The notes: generated by a model not told the origin, from the sequence alone. DNA of 64,000 bases from an uncultured Roseburia sp. (GCA_947564465.1 CANOCV010000013.1:1-64000), one strand, 5' to 3'. Counted from the first letter of the stretch, positions 17,080 to 26,708 are shown. Numbers and translations: made by a program.

Positions 17080-19377
17080 ATGAAAAATTTTTTGAAGCAA
17101 ATTGCAAAAAATTCAAAGTTCGTATACGCATTGTATTTTTATCTGGGATCCATATTTTTAAAATTGGTTGGGCAATTTGTTTCAACAGAGGAGAAGCTTA
17201 TCCTGTTTGTTGTATACGGCGGACAGCGATATGACGACAGTCCAAGATTCATATATGAATATATGAAAAAAAACCCTGATTACATGGATTATAAATATAT
17301 GTGGGCATTTTTAGATCCATCTTCCGTTTCGGAGATTCCGGAGAATGAAAAGATAAAAATTGATACATTTAGGTATTATAAAACGGCGTTGAGGGCGAAA
17401 TACTGGATTACAAACTCTTCCGCGTCCAGAGGACTGAAATTTAAGAAGAAAAAAACAATAAACATTATGTTTCAGCATGGAATGGCAGGAATTAAGTTAA
17501 TAGGGAATGATATAAAGGCAAGTAACAAGTCATTTCATCTTAGCGGGAAAGAAGAGTTTGACTATATATTTATTGAGGGAAAAAAGGAGTGTGAATTATT
17601 AGTTCATGCATGGGATGTAAAGAAGGATAATTTATATAGAACCGGGCTTCCGCGCAATGATGATTTGATTGGAAGGACAGAAAAGGATATAAAGGAGCTC
17701 AAAAATAAGCTGAATATTCCTTTGGAAAAAAAAGTGATCCTTTATGCACCAACTTTTCGGGAGTACAATAGAGATTCCGGTCTGGCAGTTTTTTTGCGCC
17801 CGCCTTTTGATTTTGATTATTGGAATAAGGAATTAGGGGATGAGTATGTTTTGCTATTAACCGCACATTATGAAGTAGCAAAACTAATGGATATTCCGGA
17901 CAAGCATCCTTTTGTAATTAATGCGTTTAAATATCCGCATATTAACGATTTAATGCTGGTATCGGATATATTGATTTCTGATTATTCTTCAATTATCTGG
18001 GATTATTCCATTCTGGGAAGACCGATTATCTCTTATGCATACGATTATAAAGAATATAAACGGGAAAGAGGGGTTTATGAGGGGTATGAGAATATCTTTT
18101 CCCATGGGATCATGCAGTCAGAAGAAGAGGTTATTCGATTTATAAAGGAGATAGACTATGATAGGGAGTGCGAGTATACGAAGAAATATATACGAGATGA
18201 ATATATAGTAAAATACGGAAATGCTGCGCAGGAATGTGTAAAAGTTTTATTTGATAATAAAAAAGAGAAGCCGGAAAGAATTCTTCACTGCGTGATAGGA
18301 AGTATGAATGTCGGCGGAATTGAAAAGATGTTAATGGAATTGTACCGTAACATTGACAGAACGAAATATCAATTTGATTTTGTTGTTCATGATAATAACG
18401 AGAACTTTTATGAAAAAGAAATCATACAGTTAGGTGGAAAACTGTATAGGGTTCCGTTTTATTCAAAGTCACCGTTAAAGCACAATCAGTCATTTAAACT
18501 TTTGCTAGAGAAACACCCTGAATATCATGTGATTCATATTCATACAACGTACTCGATTATGTATTCCGATGCAAAGATTGCTAAAAAGTTTGGACGTATT
18601 GTTGTGATTCATTCCCATAATTCTTCCGCAAGTAAAAAGAGGGCAATGCTTCACAGAATATATAAAAAGCGCTTTTCGGGTATTGCAGATTATCGTTTAT
18701 CCTGTTCGCAGATTGCGGCTGACTGGATGTTTGAGAAATCGGATTTGGCAACAGTTGAGATATGGAAAAATGCAGTTGAGTTAGAAAGTTTCAGATTTGA
18801 TAAAAGGATTCGAGATACAATCAGACAGGAAAGCAATGTAGAAAATAAATTTGTAATTGGATGTGTCGGCAGATTGTCTTATCAAAAGAATCAGGCATTG
18901 TTGCTGGATATTTTTAAAAAGGTATTGGAAAAAAGAAAGAATGCCAAGCTTTGGTTAATCGGTGACGGAGAAGATCGGGATATGTTGGAAAGTAAAGCAA
19001 GACATATGGGAATAGAAAGTAATGTTGTTTTTTGGGGGCAAAAGGATAATATAAGCGCTTATTTAATGGCATGTGACATTTTTGTTATGACATCCCGCTG
19101 GGAAGGACTTGGTGTTGTATTGATTGAGGCACAGGCGACAGGTTTGCCGCTTGTGATTCCGTCCCATACGGATCTGATGCCGCGGATCACGGATAAAGTC
19201 GTTGTCATAAATGATTATCTTGATATAGATGAGTGGACAGGAAAAATTTTACAGCAGAATTGTGAGACTTCCGATCGAGAGAGAGATTATGAAATTGTTG
19301 CAAGGGCAGGGTTTGATATTATAACACAGGTGAAGGAAGCAGAGAAATTTTATGAGAGAATATTGCAGAAGAGTTGA
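17080..19377 (+). CDS. Fusion: TagF/TagB-type glycerophosphotransferase plus GT4 glycosyltransferase
   Basis: This 765-residue protein joins two enzymes. Residues about 1-390 match the CDP-glycerol:polyglycerophosphate transferase family: FQHGMAGIKLIGND, TGLPRND, YAPTFRE and SDYSSIIWD. Residues about 400-765 are a GT4 enzyme (VIGSMNVGGIEKMLMEL at its start; GCVGRLSYQKNQ; TSRWEGLGVVLIEA). No long linker separates them. A glycan unit may thus receive both a sugar and a glycerol-phosphate or ribitol-phosphate-like group from one polypeptide. The ATG follows AGAGGGGTG. No CDP-glycerol synthesis gene is seen in the window. Confidence 0.85.
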   Translation: MKNFLKQIAKNSKFVYALYFYLGSIFLKLVGQFVSTEEKLILFVVYGGQRYDDSPRFIYEYMKKNPDYMDYKYMWAFLDPSSVSEIPENEKIKIDTFRYYKTALRAKYWITNSSASRGLKFKKKKTINIMFQHGMAGIKLIGNDIKASNKSFHLSGKEEFDYIFIEGKKECELLVHAWDVKKDNLYRTGLPRNDDLIGRTEKDIKELKNKLNIPLEKKVILYAPTFREYNRDSGLAVFLRPPFDFDYWNKELGDEYVLLLTAHYEVAKLMDIPDKHPFVINAFKYPHINDLMLVSDILISDYSSIIWDYSILGRPIISYAYDYKEYKRERGVYEGYENIFSHGIMQSEEEVIRFIKEIDYDRECEYTKKYIRDEYIVKYGNAAQECVKVLFDNKKEKPERILHCVIGSMNVGGIEKMLMELYRNIDRTKYQFDFVVHDNNENFYEKEIIQLGGKLYRVPFYSKSPLKHNQSFKLLLEKHPEYHVIHIHTTYSIMYSDAKIAKKFGRIVVIHSHNSSASKKRAMLHRIYKKRFSGIADYRLSCSQIAADWMFEKSDLATVEIWKNAVELESFRFDKRIRDTIRQESNVENKFVIGCVGRLSYQKNQALLLDIFKKVLEKRKNAKLWLIGDGEDRDMLESKARHMGIESNVVFWGQKDNISAYLMACDIFVMTSRWEGLGVVLIEAQATGLPLVIPSHTDLMPRITDKVVVINDYLDIDEWTGKILQQNCETSDRERDYEIVARAGFDIITQVKEAEKFYERILQKS

Positions 19378-19426
19378 TGAGGTGTTTTGCCGGGTGATCA
19401 GGTAAGAAAGAAAATGGGGTGCCGTT

Positions 19427-20614
19427 TTGAATGTGCTGATAATTACAAGAGGAAAGCTTCCATTGCCGAACGTTAAGGGGGGCGCAGTGGAATATTTAAT
19501 ACAATTATTGATTGATGAGAACGAGAAAAACTGGCATGAACAATTTACGGTGTATAGTATTTACGTAGATGGAATTGAGGAGGCGCAGGAGAAATATAAG
19601 TATTGCCGATTTGTGAACATAAAAAGTTCTTCCGTTATGGCTAAAATCGGCACGGCAGTCCGATATGTGATTAACACAAGGATAAAGTATATTGGTAATT
19701 ATTATATATCGAGAGTATTTAAGGAGTTGGGTAAGAGAATCAATGATTATGATGTGGTAATTGATGAGAATGCACCGGATTTTCTTCCGTTAATCCGCAA
19801 AGTGTATGATGGTAGATTGATTTTTCATGCGCATAATGATTGGTTTGAAAAGTCTGATTTTGAACAATTGAATTGCTGTGATGAGTATTGGTCTGTTAGC
19901 AGATATCTGGCAGATAAAATAATAAGTGAAAAAATCAAGTGTGACGTGCATGTCCTTTATAACGGAATTCAGCTTAAGGACTATACGGCAGCAGATAAGG
20001 CGTTGACAGATGAGTACACAGAGCGATTTCATATTGGGATACAGGATATTGTGATTGTGTATGCCGGAAGAATTGTGCCGGAAAAAGGTGTGTATCAGAT
20101 GATTCGGTCATTTATGGATGCCGGATTTTCTGATGATGTGAAATTGTTGATTGCTGGGGGAGCATTTTACAGTGACGAAAAGGTGACGCCTTATATGAAT
20201 CAGTGCCGTGAGTTGGCGCAAGGAAATGCAAATATTATATTTGCCGGATATATACCGGGAAAAGAAATGGCTGGAATTTATGCGCTTGGCCATATTGGTG
20301 TTGTACCGTCAATTTGGCAGGAACCTTTTGGTCTTACCGTTCTTGAAATGATGGCAGCGGGTCTGCCGGTGATTACGACAACAAACGGAGCGATACCGGA
20401 GATTGCAGACGAAAATACGGCGTTTCTTTGTTCGACGGATAATGAAAAACAGTGGATTTGCGATATGACGCTTGCAATGAAAAAATTGGTGGAGAATGCG
20501 GAGCTGAGAAATCGGATGGGAAACGATGGAAAAGAACGATGTGCCATTTTTTCGGAAGGACGCTATTTATCAACATTTATAACTTTATTATATAGGAAGT
20601 TGAGAGAAGAATGA
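19427..20614 (+). CDS. Glycosyltransferase family 4 protein
   Basis: This 395-residue GT-B enzyme appears to start with TTG at 19427 (M-N-V-L-I-I-T-R-G), behind ATGGGGTG. The N-terminal LPNVKGGAVEYLI contains the glycine-rich loop; the donor domain shows AGRIVPEKGV and PSIWQEPFGLTVLEMMAAG. It is similar in layout to the SF/WfaM-like enzymes common in Firmicute capsule loci. It overlaps the polymerase gene by 4 nt. Confidence 0.83.
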   Translation: MNVLIITRGKLPLPNVKGGAVEYLIQLLIDENEKNWHEQFTVYSIYVDGIEEAQEKYKYCRFVNIKSSSVMAKIGTAVRYVINTRIKYIGNYYISRVFKELGKRINDYDVVIDENAPDFLPLIRKVYDGRLIFHAHNDWFEKSDFEQLNCCDEYWSVSRYLADKIISEKIKCDVHVLYNGIQLKDYTAADKALTDEYTERFHIGIQDIVIVYAGRIVPEKGVYQMIRSFMDAGFSDDVKLLIAGGAFYSDEKVTPYMNQCRELAQGNANIIFAGYIPGKEMAGIYALGHIGVVPSIWQEPFGLTVLEMMAAGLPVITTTNGAIPEIADENTAFLCSTDNEKQWICDMTLAMKKLVENAELRNRMGNDGKERCAIFSEGRYLSTFITLLYRKLREE

Positions 20615-21840
20615 AAGTAAATTTTGGAAGAATTAGTGAATATGTGATTGCGCTATGTATGATGATCGCAATCATATTAAATTATTTTCTGAATATTAAC
20701 CTATATTATGTAGAGCCGTTAATGATTGCTTTAATTATGATACTATTTGTGGCGTTGAATAAAAAAGCAGTTGTATATACGACAAATATATTGTGGTTTG
20801 CTGCTATGGCTATGGCGTGCATATCTGTGCTGTATTCCATGAATCGAGTATCGTCATTACAATATTGTGTGCTGCTGATATTTTTCTGTGTATTGTTATG
20901 GTTGTGCAGCCAGCCGGGGATGGACAGTATGCATATCATGAATTTAATGGCTGCTTTCTGCGGCTTTCATGTGTTGGTTACGTTCATACAGTTGATATTG
21001 CCGAGTTTTTTTTATTCCGTAGCATCTCATTTTCTTTCGGGGGCAGCCTTATCTTCCAATAGAAGATTCTGGGGCTATGGTACGTACTGTGGGTTGAGTG
21101 ATAATCCGGCGCCAAATGGTTTTTTTATAAGTATATTTGTAATTATCGTGTTCAATAAAATGATTACAAGAGAAAAATCTAAGAAAAAAATGATAGAATT
21201 TATATTGGTTATATTGAGCTATGTAATGCTGGTCTTGACAAAGAAGAGAAGCTTCATTATTTATGTCATCATAATCATGATTACATCGTGGTATATGGGA
21301 TTAAAGAAAAATAATCGTAAAGCGAAATATTTTTTGCTCTCTCTTATTTTGATCTCTTGTGTGGGCTATCTGGGCTATCGTCTTGGGATATATGATCTCG
21401 CGGTAGAGAAAATGTTAAAATATTTTGAGATGGGAGATATCACAAATGGGCGTATGGATTTGTGGGAACAAAGTCTGCAATATTTTAATCTGCATCCTGT
21501 TTTTGGCGTGGGAATCCGCAGTCTTACAACGGTAATGGACAATGATTCGCATAATATATATGTTCAGTTATTAGCAGAAGTAGGAATATTTGGTGCACTG
21601 ATATTTTATACAGCAATTTTTTTCCCGTTTCTTTCTTGTATTAAACATATGATTCAATCAAAAACGCTGACGGGAGATGTTTTTATTGTGACGTCTATAC
21701 AGATGATGTTTGTGCTATACGGAATGACAGGGAATCCATTGTTTGATCACAGATTTATGTGGATATATGCCGTAGTAGTTGGGGTGAGTGTGGGGATTGT
21801 TAAAAGAACAGACAAGAGAATGAAAGAAAGTGCTGACTGA
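20611..21840 (+). CDS. O-antigen polymerase/ligase-like membrane protein (Wzy candidate)
   Basis: This 409-residue, very hydrophobic protein has about 10-11 membrane segments. A large loop near residues 275-315 contains NGRMDLWEQSL, PVFGVGI and DSHNIYVQLLAEVGI, the hallmark H-N-x-Y/F-x-x-x-L-x-E-x-G pattern of the Wzy_C/O-antigen ligase family. It probably polymerises repeat units on the outer face of the membrane. The start overlaps the upstream stop (ATGA). Confidence 0.85.
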   Translation: MKVNFGRISEYVIALCMMIAIILNYFLNINLYYVEPLMIALIMILFVALNKKAVVYTTNILWFAAMAMACISVLYSMNRVSSLQYCVLLIFFCVLLWLCSQPGMDSMHIMNLMAAFCGFHVLVTFIQLILPSFFYSVASHFLSGAALSSNRRFWGYGTYCGLSDNPAPNGFFISIFVIIVFNKMITREKSKKKMIEFILVILSYVMLVLTKKRSFIIYVIIIMITSWYMGLKKNNRKAKYFLLSLILISCVGYLGYRLGIYDLAVEKMLKYFEMGDITNGRMDLWEQSLQYFNLHPVFGVGIRSLTTVMDNDSHNIYVQLLAEVGIFGALIFYTAIFFPFLSCIKHMIQSKTLTGDVFIVTSIQMMFVLYGMTGNPLFDHRFMWIYAVVVGVSVGIVKRTDKRMKESAD

Positions 21841-21860
21841 TAGAGCAGGGAGGGAAATTT

Positions 21861-22949
21861 TTGAAAGTGCAAAAAAAAGTTGGGATTCTTACATTTCAAA
21901 ACACATTAAATTATGGCGCTCATTTACAGGCATTTGCTTTGTGTAGCTTTTTGCGGAGTATGGGATATCAGTGCGAAATTATAAATTATCACTGTGCGTC
22001 CATTACAAGAGCGCATGATATGAAACTAAAAAATTTCAATGGTTCATTAAAGGGGATTTTGCAGTTTTTTATCAATGCTCCGGTTATGAGACGTCGGAAG
22101 AGAAGGTTTGATCGATTTCTTGGCAAATATTTGTCCAGAGAGGTTTATACAACCGATACAAAGGATGAATTAAAGGATTTATATGATGTTTTCATTGTTG
22201 GGAGCGATCAGGTATGGAATTTTGAACTGACAGGTCGGGATACGGCTTTCTTTTTTGATTTTGCTCCAGAAAAGAAATTGATTTCTTATGCAGCAAGCAT
22301 GGGGGTGAGCCGATTGTGCGAGCAGAATGCAAAAATAATGAGGGAATATCTTGCCAAGTTTGATAGGATATCTGTCAGAGAGTGTGATGCAGTAAAAATA
22401 TTAATGAGTGTCGGAGTGGAAAATGTTGTGCAGATGATCGATCCGACATTTTTAATTGAGAAGAAGAATTGGATTAAAATAGCAGAGCGTTCAACAACAT
22501 ACCGGAATCTGAAAAATTATATTTTAGTTTATGCGCAGGGCAGACCTGTATATGGATTGGATTTTGCAAAAAAAATTGCAAAGGATGAAGGATTAAAGGT
22601 TGTGGTTGTGCATGGATATGCAAGAAAATATATTGGTGTGAACAATATAAAAGATGCTTCCTTAGAAGATTTCCTGTGGTTAATATTACATGCAAATCAT
22701 GTCATAACAACGTCTTTTCATGGAATGGCACTGTCCATTATATTTGAAAAGTCGCTTTATTATGAGGAAAAGCATAGCGCAGATAATGCAAATTCAAGAA
22801 TTATGTCGTTGGCAAAATTATTTGGACTGGAGGAGCGAAAAATTGAAGATGAGAATATGAGACAGGACTTGAATAATATTGATTATACAAGAATAAGAGG
22901 AATTATCAAAAGAGAAAGAAATAAAGCGGAAGGTTTTTTGAGATTGTAG
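21861..22949 (+). CDS. Polysaccharide pyruvyl transferase family protein
   Basis: This 362-residue protein probably starts with TTG at 21861 after the strong site CAGGGAGGGA. Family features are the N-terminal GILTFQNTLNYGAHLQAFAL, VGSDQVWNF near residue 115 and TTSFHGMALSI near residue 290. These enzymes transfer pyruvate from phosphoenolpyruvate to sugar residues, adding negative charge. The Fe-S/F420-type protein found two genes downstream commonly accompanies them in Firmicute and Bacteroidetes glycan loci. Confidence 0.88.
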   Translation: MKVQKKVGILTFQNTLNYGAHLQAFALCSFLRSMGYQCEIINYHCASITRAHDMKLKNFNGSLKGILQFFINAPVMRRRKRRFDRFLGKYLSREVYTTDTKDELKDLYDVFIVGSDQVWNFELTGRDTAFFFDFAPEKKLISYAASMGVSRLCEQNAKIMREYLAKFDRISVRECDAVKILMSVGVENVVQMIDPTFLIEKKNWIKIAERSTTYRNLKNYILVYAQGRPVYGLDFAKKIAKDEGLKVVVVHGYARKYIGVNNIKDASLEDFLWLILHANHVITTSFHGMALSIIFEKSLYYEEKHSADNANSRIMSLAKLFGLEERKIEDENMRQDLNNIDYTRIRGIIKRERNKAEGFLRL

Positions 22950-22958
22950 GAAGTAGAT

Positions 22959-24362
22959 ATGAACAAATATAAAAAGCTGGGAAAAAACACAGTGCTTTTT
23001 ATGATTGGAAATTTTGCACAAAAATTATTGGGATTTGTTTTTGTTCCGATTTATACGGCTGTTTTATCGACAGAAGAATATGGAACGGCAGACTTGATTG
23101 TAACTATAATTTCCATGTTGTGGCCTGTGTTTACAATTGTAATTAATGAAGCGTGTTTCCGTTTTCTGTTGGACAGACAGATTGAGAACAGGAGGATCGT
23201 AACAATTGGTTTCTGGATAAATATAACAGGAATAATGCTTGTATTAGTGTTTTCTCCGATTATTTTGTTCTTTTCATCGTTAAAGTCATATTTTATTCTG
23301 TTTGTGATATATTTTATTTTATATACATTTGACTCCTTTCTCACATATGCTGTGCGTGGTTTGGAAATGGTAAACGATTATGTTTTCGGTGGAATTATTA
23401 ATACGGTTACAACGATATCCTGTAATTTGCTTTTTTTAATTGTATTAAAATGGGGGACAAAGGGGTATTTGTTAGGGTTTATTGTTGGAATGCTTGCATC
23501 TGATATATGGTATATTTGCAAAACAAAAATCCTGACATCTATTCAAAGTCCCAAAAAAATGGACAAACAGTTGTTACATGACATGGTACAGTATTCGCTG
23601 CCACTGATTCCAAATTCTGTCAGTTGGTGGATCAGCAATTCTGCTGACAGAATACTGGTAACATATTTTTGTGGAATAGCAATGAACGGCATTTATTCAG
23701 TGGCATATAAAATACCATCGTTGCTCAGCGTGATTTCATCTGTCTTTATGAGTGCATGGCAGATTTCTTCCGTTGATGACTTTGGCACGGAGGAGAACAG
23801 AAAATTTTTTTCGTCCGTTTATCGAAAGTATGCTGCGATTAACATTGTTATGGTATCGGGCATTATTTGTTTTGTAAAGGTAATCAGCAGGATATTGTTT
23901 TCAAATGAATTTTATGAAGCATATCAAATTGCACCGTATTTGTTGGTTGGTGCCTTGTTTAAAACATTGTCTGCATTTTTAGGGACGATATATACGGCTG
24001 CGAAAAAAACGCAAATGGTTTTTTATTCTACGGTGGGCGGAGCGCTTCTGAATATTGTTTTAAATATTATACTTTTAAAAAGAGTAGGGGTGTTGGGAGC
24101 CGCAATCGCAACTTTAGCCAGTTATTTCGTGGTATGGATTGTTCGTTTTATTGATACGCGAAAAATCATAAGGCTTGATGTTAATATAAAAAGAGAGGCG
24201 GTATTATATCTTGTGCTTATTTTTCAGATACTGATAATAACGTTTGGGGCTTCAAAAGGGTTTTATCTTGAATTGCTGTTATTGTGTGTAGTTTTGTTTT
24301 TTGAAAGAAATGAGTGGGTTCCAATGATCCGGATGACATGGAAAAAGGTAAGGGAGAAGTAA
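22959..24362 (+). CDS. Lipid-linked repeat-unit flippase (Wzx/polysaccharide export family)
   Basis: This 467-residue protein has 12-14 predicted membrane segments and the MOP-superfamily start (LGKNTVLFMIGNFAQKLLGF). It would flip undecaprenyl-linked repeat units for polymerisation by the Wzy candidate. Together with the initiating transferase, Wzy and the CpsC/CpsD pair this supplies a complete Wzx/Wzy-type pathway. It begins 9 nt after the pyruvyltransferase. Confidence 0.9.
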   Translation: MNKYKKLGKNTVLFMIGNFAQKLLGFVFVPIYTAVLSTEEYGTADLIVTIISMLWPVFTIVINEACFRFLLDRQIENRRIVTIGFWINITGIMLVLVFSPIILFFSSLKSYFILFVIYFILYTFDSFLTYAVRGLEMVNDYVFGGIINTVTTISCNLLFLIVLKWGTKGYLLGFIVGMLASDIWYICKTKILTSIQSPKKMDKQLLHDMVQYSLPLIPNSVSWWISNSADRILVTYFCGIAMNGIYSVAYKIPSLLSVISSVFMSAWQISSVDDFGTEENRKFFSSVYRKYAAINIVMVSGIICFVKVISRILFSNEFYEAYQIAPYLLVGALFKTLSAFLGTIYTAAKKTQMVFYSTVGGALLNIVLNIILLKRVGVLGAAIATLASYFVVWIVRFIDTRKIIRLDVNIKREAVLYLVLIFQILIITFGASKGFYLELLLLCVVLFFERNEWVPMIRMTWKKVREK

Positions 24363-24363
24363 T

Positions 24364-25544
24364 ATGCAGGCGTTGATTGAGATAAGTAATCAATTAGTTG
24401 CAAGAAAAGAGTGCTGTGGTTGTGAGGCGTGTGCCGGGAAGTGTCCGAAAGAAGCTATAACAATGGTAGAAGATCAAGAAGGGTTTTTATATCCGGTCAT
24501 TTTGGAGGATAGGTGTATATCGTGTCAGCTATGTACAAAAGTATGTCCCGTTTTGCAGAGGGGAAATCTAAAAATCAAAGAACATAACCGTTACTGTTAT
24601 GCCGGCTATCTGACTGATGCTGAATTAAAGGATTCAGCTTCGGGAGGTGCAGGGCATGCACTGGCGAAAGCGGTTCTGAAAGCGGGTGGCGAGGTTTATG
24701 GAGTGGCATATAGTAAGGATTTTAAAGATGCTTTGTTTATAAAGTGTACCCAGATGGATGAACTTACAGTTTTGAAAGGCAGTAAATATATTCAAAGTAA
24801 AAAAGGTAAGATATATTCTAAGATTGAGGAAAGTCTGAAAAAAGGAAAACACACAATGGTATTTGGACTTCCCTGTGAAATAGCAGCGGTGAAATCATAT
24901 TTTGAAGATAGATACTCAAATCTATATACATGTGAGCTGATATGTCATGGTCCTACATCAGCAAAGATACAGAGGGAATATGTTCATTTGTTGGAAAAGA
25001 AATATAAGAGTACGATTGTGAATTTTAATGTGCGTTATAAAAAAGAAGGATGTACACCGCCTTATTTAGCAGCGGAATTTGAAAACGGTACAAGATATGA
25101 AAAAAATTGTACAGAACAAATTTTGGATATGCTTTTACAGTATTTATCAGACCTTCCTGTTATCATTGCTCTTTTAAAGGAAATAACAGAGTGGCGGATA
25201 TTACAATTGGAGATTTCTGGGGAGATATTAAAAGTCAGGAATATTATAATAAAAATGGGGTATCTGCGCTTATGGCACATTCCGAAAACGGATTAGCATG
25301 GATTCAAAGAATGGAAAATTTTGCATTGTGGGAAGTAGATTATGAACTTATTAGAAAAGGAAATCCTAGATTGGATGAAAGCGAAACAGAAATGCTTAAA
25401 CGGAAAAAGTTTTCACGTGTATTTCAAAAGCATGGATTAACTGCAGCTTGTGTAAGAACATGGGGGATGAAAGATATTTTGAAAAATCTATTGTATACAG
25501 TAAAAGGTATTGAAATATTGAGAAAACATCGGAAAGGAATTTGA
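24364..25544 (+). pseudogene. Frameshifted Fe-S/coenzyme F420 hydrogenase beta-subunit-like protein
   Basis: The first part (24364 to about 25106) encodes an N-terminal 2x[4Fe-4S] ferredoxin domain with CCGCEACAGKCPKEAI and CISCQLCTKVCP, followed by the FrhB-like N- and C-terminal domains. At a run of seven A residues (25100-25106) the frame is lost: frame 0 runs on to a stop at 25296 without family similarity. The conserved remainder (NFGYAFTVFIRPSCYHCSFKG, DITIGDFWGD) continues in another frame to 25544. One extra A would restore a protein of about 393 residues. This may be a true mutation, a phase-variable tract or an assembly error. Such proteins accompany pyruvyl transferases; their reaction is unclear. 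Confidence 0.8.
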
Positions 25545-25586
25545 AATTTTTTCCGGAAACACAAGAAAAACACGTGGATTTCTTGA

Positions 25587-25625
25587 ATATGCTTTGACGG
25601 AGTGTCATACTCCTGTCAAAGCATA
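25587..25625. terminator. Hairpin between convergent genes
   Basis: ATATGCTTTGAC (25587-25598) and GTCAAAGCATAT (25614-25625) are exact reverse complements, with an extra GGAGT/ACTCC stem inside. It lies between the end of the glycan cassette (+) and the end of the small minus-strand gene. It probably stops transcription in either direction, though no strong T tract follows. Confidence 0.5.
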
Positions 25626-25640
25626 TATAGAGGGTGAAAA

Positions 25641-25835
25641 TTACATGTCCGTATCGTCAGACAGGCGGCTGATGATATCCTGCATTTCGGATTTTGATTT
25701 GGCATCTCTGGCACGGTTTAGCACTTCTTCTTTTTCGGCCTCGGTCATTCTTGAAAAACGGCTCATTGCTGTCAAATCCATGGCAAGTCCCATACTAAAG
25801 CCGACCGGCAGATAATCGTCGTGAAAAATAGCCAT
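25641..25835 (-). CDS. Small hypothetical protein (64 aa)
   Basis: The family was not recognised. A strong ribosome-binding site (AAGGAGATGAAACA before the ATG on the minus strand) supports it as real. The product starts MAIFHDDYLPVGFSMGLAMD and ends in a charged helical half (TEAEKEEVLNRARDAKSKSE). It is soluble, without signal peptide or membrane helix. It lies divergent from the LysM gene. Confidence 0.65.
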   Translation of the reverse strand: MAIFHDDYLPVGFSMGLAMDLTAMSRFSRMTEAEKEEVLNRARDAKSKSEMQDIISRLSDDTDM

Positions 25836-25862
25836 TGTTTCATCTCCTTTTCATTTGTGCTT

Positions 25863-25890
25863 AAAAATCCCGCAAAGCGAGATTCTTTTT
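25863..25890. terminator. Bidirectional hairpin with T tracts upstream of the small gene
   Basis: AATCCCGC and GCGAGATT form a stem with one mismatch, followed by TCTTTTT on the + strand and TTTTTAA on the minus strand. It lies between the divergent small gene and LysM gene. On the minus strand it sits just ahead of the small gene's RBS, so it might act as a leader terminator there. Confidence 0.4.
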
Positions 25891-25897
25891 ATAGTGT

Positions 25898-25928
25898 TTG
25901 GAAATTTGGACAAAAAAATGCATATAAT
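25898..25928 (+). promoter_or_regulatory. Possible promoter for the LysM gene
   Basis: A consensus -10 TATAAT at 25923-25928 is followed after 30 nt by the ATG. The best -35 is TTGGAA (25898-25903) with a long 19-nt spacer; another TTGGAC is too close. The -10 is convincing, the -35 is not. Confidence 0.4.
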
Positions 25929-25958
25929 TATAAAGAAATAAAAGTAAGGAATGAAAAC

Positions 25959-26672
25959 ATGTATTGTTCAGGAACAATCACACATGTAATCAGGCAGGGA
26001 GACACCATTTACCGTTTGGCAAAAAGCTATGATACCAGCGTACCGGAAATACTGATGCAGAATCCCGGAGTGAATCCGTATAATCTGCAGGTTGGCAGTA
26101 CGCTTTTAATCTGCCCGGGAGGAAATACAAATATCGCGCAGGACAATGAGATGGAGCTGAACCAGAAGTTAAGAAGGCTGTGGGAGCAGTATTCTTATTG
26201 GATGCGTATGTATATTCTGTCAATAGCGAAGGATGATGACGACAACGCGCAAATCAGAGAGCGTTTGGAGCAGATTCCGATAGAGATGGGATCCGTATTT
26301 GCCGAGTATTATCCGCCTGAGATTGCAGAGTCTTTGCGCAAAAGATTGGTGGAATTTACAGATGGGATGATGCAGCTTGTATCGCTGGTAAAAGGTGGAA
26401 ATGCGGAGGAAACGGACAGATTGGATGTCGAATTGGAGCAGGATGTGACCTCTCTGGCAGAGATATTGAGCAATATGAATATCAATTTTGATAAGGAAGA
26501 TCTGGAACGGGAGATCGGAGAATATTTGATGCTGACGAAGCGGGAGATTGTTGCCAGACTTTCCGGAGAATATGCTGATGATGTGGATACATTTGACGAA
26601 TTGGAGCGTCAGGCATTGAAACTTGCCGATTATCTTTCGAATGGAATTATGAGACAGCGGCAGACAAGATAA
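25959..26672 (+). CDS. LysM-domain protein with helical C-terminal domain
   Basis: The start at 25959 follows TAAGGAATG; the frame upstream to 25821 has no site and crosses the promoter region. The 237-residue product carries one LysM domain at residues 7-52 (THVIRQGDTIYRLAKSY, then NPYNLQVGSTLLI), which binds N-acetylglucosamine-containing glycans. An acidic helical region of about 180 residues of no recognised family follows. No signal peptide is present. N-terminal LysM without a signal occurs in some spore-coat and cytoplasmic proteins, so location is open. A strong terminator follows. Confidence 0.8.
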   Translation: MYCSGTITHVIRQGDTIYRLAKSYDTSVPEILMQNPGVNPYNLQVGSTLLICPGGNTNIAQDNEMELNQKLRRLWEQYSYWMRMYILSIAKDDDDNAQIRERLEQIPIEMGSVFAEYYPPEIAESLRKRLVEFTDGMMQLVSLVKGGNAEETDRLDVELEQDVTSLAEILSNMNINFDKEDLEREIGEYLMLTKREIVARLSGEYADDVDTFDELERQALKLADYLSNGIMRQRQTR

Positions 26673-26708
26673 CCTTAAACGGGACAGTTTTGTCTGGTTG
26701 CACAGAAA

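Noticed and set aside
25594-25815. A + strand frame opposite the small minus-strand gene
   Set aside because: The minus-strand frame has a strong RBS and a plausible protein; the + strand frame crosses the hairpin and has neither.
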